Source of the DNA: Plasmopara viticola
Taxonomy: Eukaryota; Oomycota; Peronosporomycetes; Peronosporales; Peronosporaceae
DNA length: 64,000 bases
Direction of reading: 5' to 3'
NCBI GenBank assembly: GCA_001695595.3
Contig: MBPM02000024.1
Coordinates: 682,001-746,000, forward strand
Position 1 is the first letter of the stretch. Every line of letters begins with the position of its first letter. This document shows, in pieces, positions 58,783 through 64,000 of the stretch. Under the pieces are notes generated by a model that saw nothing but the letters and a program-made list of their open reading frames with translations, was not told the DNA's origin and made no database searches. The position numbers were made by a program, and so were the translations under genes.

Positions 58783-61255
58783 ATGACGACGCAAACATTT
58801 GATGACATTGTGACGATCTTTGTGACGCAGCAAGAGCTACAGCCTCAAGCTACAAAACTCGACAGCACCAGTGCTTCAACAATTGCGCTCCAGTATATCG
58901 CTGAAAATCTTAACTTCGACGTCGTTACATTCCAAGTCAACTTTAGTGAGTCGACCAACATCAAACTTATTCGTCCCGCTGAACCCGGGTCCACTAGCAC
59001 CTTGCGGAGAGCGACAAAAAGTTTAGTGTTTGATTGCAAACTTCGTCCTTTCGAGCGACGAACGCTGGCGTACGTGACCAAAAAAGAAAAAAAAAGAGCC
59101 CATGTGCGCGTTCACTACGTGTTAAAAGCCGTGGTCGCACCCTCTGTCGATGCAATAGCTGAGGCGAAAGAGAAGGTGGAGCGAAGTATCTTATTGCATA
59201 TCCGGCACAGTGACGGCGTATTCAATCTTGTCAACAAGTGGAAAGCAGTTCCGTCTCAGCCTAGACTTCATATTGCACAAGTATGCGATGAAATCAATCG
59301 CTTCTTTCGACTTGGCGGAGATGTGTTCGTTGACGCTACTTTCCCTCCGCTAGCAAGTTCTCTATGTGACTGTAAGTCGCCATTTAAATTACCGGAGGCC
59401 GATTCTGCCATTTACACACTCAGTACGTGGGAGCACTTACACAGCATTTCCGACTCATCGTGGACTTTTGTGACTCAGCCACACGAACTTTCAACGAAAG
59501 TTACATTTACATGCGGCCTTCCTGCACAAGACTCATTCCTATCTGCATTGACGCTCATCGCACCACACTGTGAAATGTGGCTACACCGATGGTTTCCAAC
59601 ATTAAACACTTTTAGCCAGCTAGAAAATATGGTCGCTGTGCCTGTGACGCTCTGCAGCCGAGGTCTTACGTGGCAGCATCTCCTCGTCGATCTTTTCTTT
59701 CCTTCTTTTCCCCTTGGATGTGGTCTCATGACTTCACGTAACGTGCATGGAGAATTGTACCCGTTACTTCTTCACAAAGCTTACGCAAAGTTGAAGGGAA
59801 GTTATAGAGCCGTTGCTGGTATTCCAACCATGAAAATTCTTCAAGAGCTAACTGGATCTCCTTGGTACGTTAATGTCCTCTATAAAATTAAATGGTCATT
59901 TCGATAATGTTCTGCTGCAGGGTTTGTTGCTATCGTAAATCAACCTCAAAACAATATGCAGATCCATTCATCGGACAAGTGCAGCTCCAAGAGGCTGTTC
60001 AAGTTGCAATGTGTAATCGACGAATGTTACGTGGAAAAGATTTGTTGCTTGTTGTTGTAACCTGCGGAAAAATCGACAATCACCAAGAAGCTTTTCAGCT
60101 AACCGTTTCTAGGGAGGATGACTCGCGCCTCGCTTCCGTTGTTCTACATGGCGCTCACAAGAAATTGCTGGACCATCAACTTATTGGCGATTCTGCAAAA
60201 TCTGATCACAGACCAGCCTCGTCAACAACCGTATTATCATGGGAGGAGCTGTTTGAATTGGAACCTACCGTTTGGTCCTTTTCTTTCGACCGACAACACG
60301 AACAGCGATTGAGACGGATACTACTTCACGATGGGAAAGTCGTTAAAATGGCGTCAGTCATCAGTGTGTCAACATTGACAACAATTGTAATTTCGTTCTC
60401 GTACTTAGCCCATTTTTTACCAGAATCGTGCCATCAGCAAGTAGAGTTGGATGTAAGCATTGAGCTCGTGGAAGGTGACTTTTCGCTAACGCCGATCGAG
60501 ATTACCAGTGCTGGCTTAGAGGATGAGTTTGACGGTCATAACAGTGTTTTCAGGAAGCAGGTAATATGTTTGAATTCATTGCTGGAGTGTGTAAAATCTT
60601 AATGAAGTTTTCTCATCAGGTGGTTCAATCATTAAGTGCCGGCGAATACGTCGTGTCAGTATTAGCTAAACGTATAAGTTCCTCTTCTGAGGCTGCAAAG
60701 CTCGATCTCGTGAGTGCTAAGACGGCATTGACTCCAAGCTCGGTCGATACCAATCTGCAACTAGTCTTCAATTGCCTCGATATCGAAGGAAAGCACGAAT
60801 TGTCCGAAAGCGATGTCTGCAATTTTCTGCAGCTGTACGAACACATCGCGCCATCGCTACATGGCAACGAAAAACTCTGTCATTTTCTAGAAAAATTCGG
60901 ACGGCCAGGATTGAAAGGAAAGAGTCTTACCCTCGAAGACATTCGAGACATTTATCTTGGCCTCGCAATCCAATCTCGTCATGGAGACAGTACAGATAAT
61001 CTGGTATCCAGTGTCGCAATACCAAGCGCCTGTAATCGCTCACGCTTTAAAGAATTTATTTGGCATGACCTTGTTCGCCTGCTATCCAGCTCTAAGCCAA
61101 ACGCCCAAGCTGACTTTAAAGCTGAAGATACGTGCGTTAGAGTCGAGTGTCGCAATATTGTTGAAATAGTGTGCAGCTTCCACTCGAACACGCCACTGCT
61201 TAATGTGGTCTTGCTCCCTGAAGACAAAGGCGTTCTCGAAGTTAACAACATATAG
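58783..61255 (+). CDS. Calpain-like protein, apparently catalytically dead
   Basis: Three exons: 58783-59864, 59921-60560 and 60620-61255; introns of 56 nt (GTACGT...GCTGCAG) and 59 nt (GTAATA...CATCAG). Product 785 residues. Residues 1-120 look like a beta-sandwich of unknown type. A calpain protease core starts at about 180 (VFVDATFPPLASSL matches F.D.xFPP...SL). LLLHKAYAKLKGSYRAVAG (328-346) matches the near-invariant LxEKAYAKLHGSYEAL of calpains, and SWEELFELE recalls W..F..NF. Where active calpains have G-D-C-W-F-L, this protein has A-Q-D-S-F-L (248-253), so the Cys nucleophile is Asp250; the HAY motif aligns to EAF (417-419). The C-terminus carries a degenerate EF-hand-like loop (DIEGKHELSESD). 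A regulatory pseudoprotease is the best inference. Family assignment is by eye. Confidence 0.75.
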
Positions 61256-61489
61256 TAAGACCCGCATTTGTTTATCGATTAATTCAGTCTTAATCTGCCA
61301 AAGCGTACAAGAAGGCACGCAAATTATTTTGTCATAGGCACTTTGATGTTCGCATGCTTTACCGCGCAAACTTCCGCTGCCTCGCTTGTTTTGCCAGGTG
61401 GGGTGCAACTTAAACATCTACTGTTGTCACTCGACTGAGCTAATGAATGAATGATACAAGATGCAACCAATCCGAAGCAAATGTCTTCG

Positions 61490-62195
61490 TCACGTCAATT
61501 GAACCTTCTTTTGGAATTCCTGCGTTAGCTCATCCAGTGTCAAGTTGGGATTAGCCTGGAAAAAATCCAAAAAGGACTGTGCACCGGCAGCCCGCTGGGC
61601 ATTAGTAGATCCTTTCTCCTCAGCCTCGTACAAAACATTTTCGGCTTCGTACTGCAGTTCCTTTTTATCGTAGAACTCAGGATCGCCCACGCGCTTCATT
61701 AGGTTAAGAAATTGCTCGTATTCGCAGCAGGCCATAAGAATTTGCACGAAAAAGCTTAGCCGGGTGTGTCGCTGCCGCTCCTCGGACAGCGCGACCTCCT
61801 CATCACAGCGTCTTACGTACTGATCCATGGTAAATCCCCGCGTCACGAGAAATGCCTCGATGTTAGCGTTGGCCGTGTCGATGAACGCCTCGTGCAACTT
61901 CTTCCACGTCCTGTTCAGTGTGTCACAACGTTAGTCAATATCTATCGACAAATTCATAAAGAAAAAGTACGGACGATTCAACTTTGTCTAAATCAGCAGC
62001 GGAATGTCCTCCCTTGGTCAACAAGATGGAAAAGTGGCTTGTATGGGTACTGCAAAATTTGTTGATAGCCTCATGAAAATTCTCGCTTCCCACGTAAGCA
62101 GCCACCCACTCAAGCACATCGTCTTCCGGCTCCATATCCTTGACGAGTGGCGTTTCGTAGCGCAACAGCAGGTCAATAGCATCAAAGCTGGCCAT
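61490..62195 (-). CDS. BART-domain protein (CFAP36/ARL2BP-like)
   Basis: Two exons, 62195-61975 and 61910-61490; intron of 64 nt (GTCCGT...GAACAG). Splicing joins DKVES to TWKKLHEAFIDTANANIEAFL and gives 213 residues. The BART (binder of Arl2) domain spans about residues 15-140: EDDVLEWVAAYVGSENFHEAINKFC, then HEAFIDTANANIEAFLVTRG, MDQYVRRCDE and a helix with FFVQILMACCEYEQFLNLMK. In animals BART proteins bind GTP-loaded ARL2/ARL3, and CFAP36 localises to cilia and flagella. The charged C-terminal helix (EFQKKVQLT end) fits CFAP36-like length better than ARL2BP. The start MASFDAIDLLL is the first ATG after stops in the frame's leader; a longer reading from 62294 has a hydrophobic, unlikely N-terminus. 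It converges with the calpain-like gene, 234 bp apart. Confidence 0.82.
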
Positions 62196-63405
62196 GACTA
62201 TACAGAGGAGGGAGCAAGACAGTAGAAGAGGAGAAGTACTGCTCGAATAAGGCTGAGTCTTTCCAAAAATTTGATATTTGTATGGAGCATACAAATTTCA
62301 TGTCTAGTAGAACGCGAGATGACAACATCTTTATATGATTAAGGCTTTTAAAAAAAAATCTCTTAACACACGAGTACTGGTATACGCAGTACTTGGCTCA
62401 GGCAGCTTGGCACTGGCGACGTTGCGACCTAACTTCCAAATTAACACAACTCACGATCCCATGCGAAATAGGGTCGGCAGCTATATGAAAGAGTCCTGCT
62501 GGCAGTTATCTTGATTTTGGTAAAGCTACAGAAAATACAGTATAGAAATGACGATAGAGGGGCCCTTGTCAATGTGATAATTCAGCAGATTAATGCAAGT
62601 ATTTAATCCCTTTATAATGTGTAAAACTACCGATACCCCGTCATTAGCTGCACAAGCCATAAAGTAGCGGGTTGAGGAGCTTTTGCACAATGTGGGATGA
62701 AATACCCAGCACTTTGCGTAGAGGAGGTTTGCAGGAAGATGTAAGATCTACCAGTGAGGAAATGTTCTTAATTCTTGTATTTAAGAAAATTGTCATGTGC
62801 AATAAATGCATGTCAAAGACAAAGGATATCGGAAAAGGCCGTCCAAAAACCAAAATGAATATAAGGACAATGATTTAGTCCCGCCTAGACCTTTTGCCGT
62901 CTACAAGAGTAGCTGTGTAAACACGCTCAAAGCTATATTAAAGGCGGGACCTACGAGTTGGTCTGCGGCTTCTTCGGGGTAACCCTGAACCATTGAGTGG
63001 TTTGAATTTTATTAGCACCGGCACTTAGCAGCTCACAGGTCACAAGCCGCTTATGCTTAAAACTAAACATTTAATACAAAATCGATGTTCTTTGACAACG
63101 TCTAGCAATTACTTAATGCTCTAGGCTCGCACATCGATGAAGACGCTGTGAGGCCCTCAAAGATTCTTATGGCGATGTGACTCATGATAATTACAGTTGG
63201 CTGATCGTGGCGGGCCTTAGCTCGAGGGATCACTACTGTGTCGGAAAGTCGCTTCCATTTGAGTGATCTCTATGCCTACCCGGCGGCTTAAAGATTGTAG
63301 CTTATGGGTACGTGCCCTTCCTTCTTCCGAATTATACTGTGGTACTATCAGCCGCTCGTACATGCTTTGTCTGCAATAAACACAACGCCAAAATGTGAGA
63401 CTCAA
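62196..63405. other. Intergenic region, nothing recognised
   Basis: About 1.2 kb without supported genes; short overlapping frames only. Confidence 0.5.
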
Positions 63406-63410
63406 GGTTC

Positions 63411-63476
63411 GAGGATATATTTATATATGAACATTGCCCACTGAGGATATATATATATATATGAACATTGCCCACT
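63411..63476 (+). repeat. Two-unit tandem duplication with TA run
   Basis: Units of 32 bp (63411-63442) and 34 bp (63443-63476), each GAGGATATAT...ATATATGAACATTGCCCACT, differing by the length of the AT run and a single TTA interruption. Confidence 0.9.
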
Positions 63477-63832
63477 TAAATGCAGAGTGCGCCGACATCG
63501 TCTCTGAATGATCGATAATACACGCCGAAACGTGCTTTTTCAGGACAGTAAATTGTCCGATAAAATTGTGCTCAACTTTGCTATAAAAACTGAATTTCCT
63601 ATTTTATGGGAAAGCTTTTTGTATGTAGCAATATCTTAAAAGTCACACTTTAATTTTCTTGTATGTTGTGGCTGAGAATTGCACTTGCTCATATTACAAG
63701 GATGCAATCGCATCTCTTGCACTGCCGAAAAATTTAGCCGACTATCACCAAGTCAAAAAGCTATTTCCGTGAGAAAACGGGTCTCACCTTCAGACTTAAA
63801 ACGAATTATTTTTTCATCTTCTCTACTGATTA

Positions 63833-64000
63833 ATGGAGCATCTGTGCGTTGTAGAGTTAAAAGACCTTGAGGGCACTGTATTTCTTTACGTTGAAGAGTG
63901 CAAAGCCCATATATATACAAGTCACAGTAGTGAGGGCAAAGTGACCATTAAAAGCTTGTCAGCCAACAAATGTGGCGACTCGACTGAAGTTTATTCAATG
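63833..64000 (+). CDS. Partial open frame running off the window, unknown
   Basis: An ATG at 63833, directly preceded by an in-frame TGA three codons earlier, opens 56 codons to the edge with no stop: MEHLCVVELKDLEGTVFLY then VEECKAHIYTSHSSEGKVTI. Alternating hydrophobic strands with a Cys (VEECKAHIY...KVTIKSL) recall beta-helix proteins such as C-CAP/TBCC domains, but this is a guess from 56 residues. It would be the plus-strand gene that opens the next island. Confidence 0.4.
   Translation, partial: MEHLCVVELKDLEGTVFLYVEECKAHIYTSHSSEGKVTIKSLSANKCGDSTEVYSM

Noticed and set aside
1..64000. CRISPR arrays, operons, riboswitches or prokaryotic defence systems
   Set aside because: The DNA is eukaryotic; no regularly spaced repeats or prokaryotic gene clusters are present.

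Overview
The window looks like nuclear DNA of an oomycete (downy mildew / Phytophthora group). Reasons: eukaryotic genes with few, very short introns (50-73 nt, GTRNGT...CAG), oomycete-type initiator motifs (TCATTYN-NCA-like) 15-60 nt before several start codons, a secreted thaumatin-like protein of oomycete style, and gaps full of decayed Gypsy and Copia retroelements. The family assignments below come from reading motifs by eye; no database search was possible. Two likely axoneme or basal-body genes (a KATNAL2-type katanin and a BART/CFAP36-like protein) suggest a species that still makes zoospores, such as Plasmopara or Phytophthora; this is inference.

Layout: five compact gene islands. 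Island 1 (5.6-9.0 kb): an RS-rich coiled-coil protein (+) facing an RCC1-BTB protein (-). Island 2 (17.9-22.0 kb): a thaumatin-like secreted protein (+), an isochorismatase-fold hydrolase (+), and an exonuclease 1-type nuclease (-). Island 3 (35.5-39.9 kb): a KATNAL2-type katanin ATPase (+), ribosomal protein eS28 (+), and LIS1 (-). Island 4 (47.3-50.0 kb): an LC8-type dynein light chain (+), a small two-helix membrane protein (-), and an SLC44/CTL-like transporter (-). Island 5 (58.8-62.2 kb): a calpain-like protein that seems to lack catalytic residues (+) and a BART-domain protein (-). An open frame starting at 63833 runs off the right edge.

In every island the plus-strand genes come first and the minus-strand genes second. 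Tails therefore meet inside islands (gaps of about 50-600 bp) and promoters face the long gaps of 7-13 kb. All recognised mobile-element debris lies in those head-to-head gaps: five copies of a young-looking 320-330 bp SINE-like repeat with a TACAA-type tail (three with clear target-site duplications), a second low-identity repeat family, a tRNA-like fragment, Gypsy RNase H / protease / integrase remnants, a Copia integrase/RT remnant, and several LTR-edge-like TGTAAC motifs.

Functionally, LIS1 and LC8 are dynein partners and katanin severs microtubules, so four of about twelve genes (with the BART protein) concern microtubules or cilia. They are not an operon; each has its own promoter. I did not find a convincing new multi-gene system. 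The most unusual items are the calpain pseudoprotease candidate, the strictly convergent island architecture, the SINE-like insertion just ahead of the RS-protein gene, and a strong isolated hairpin at 35.05 kb.
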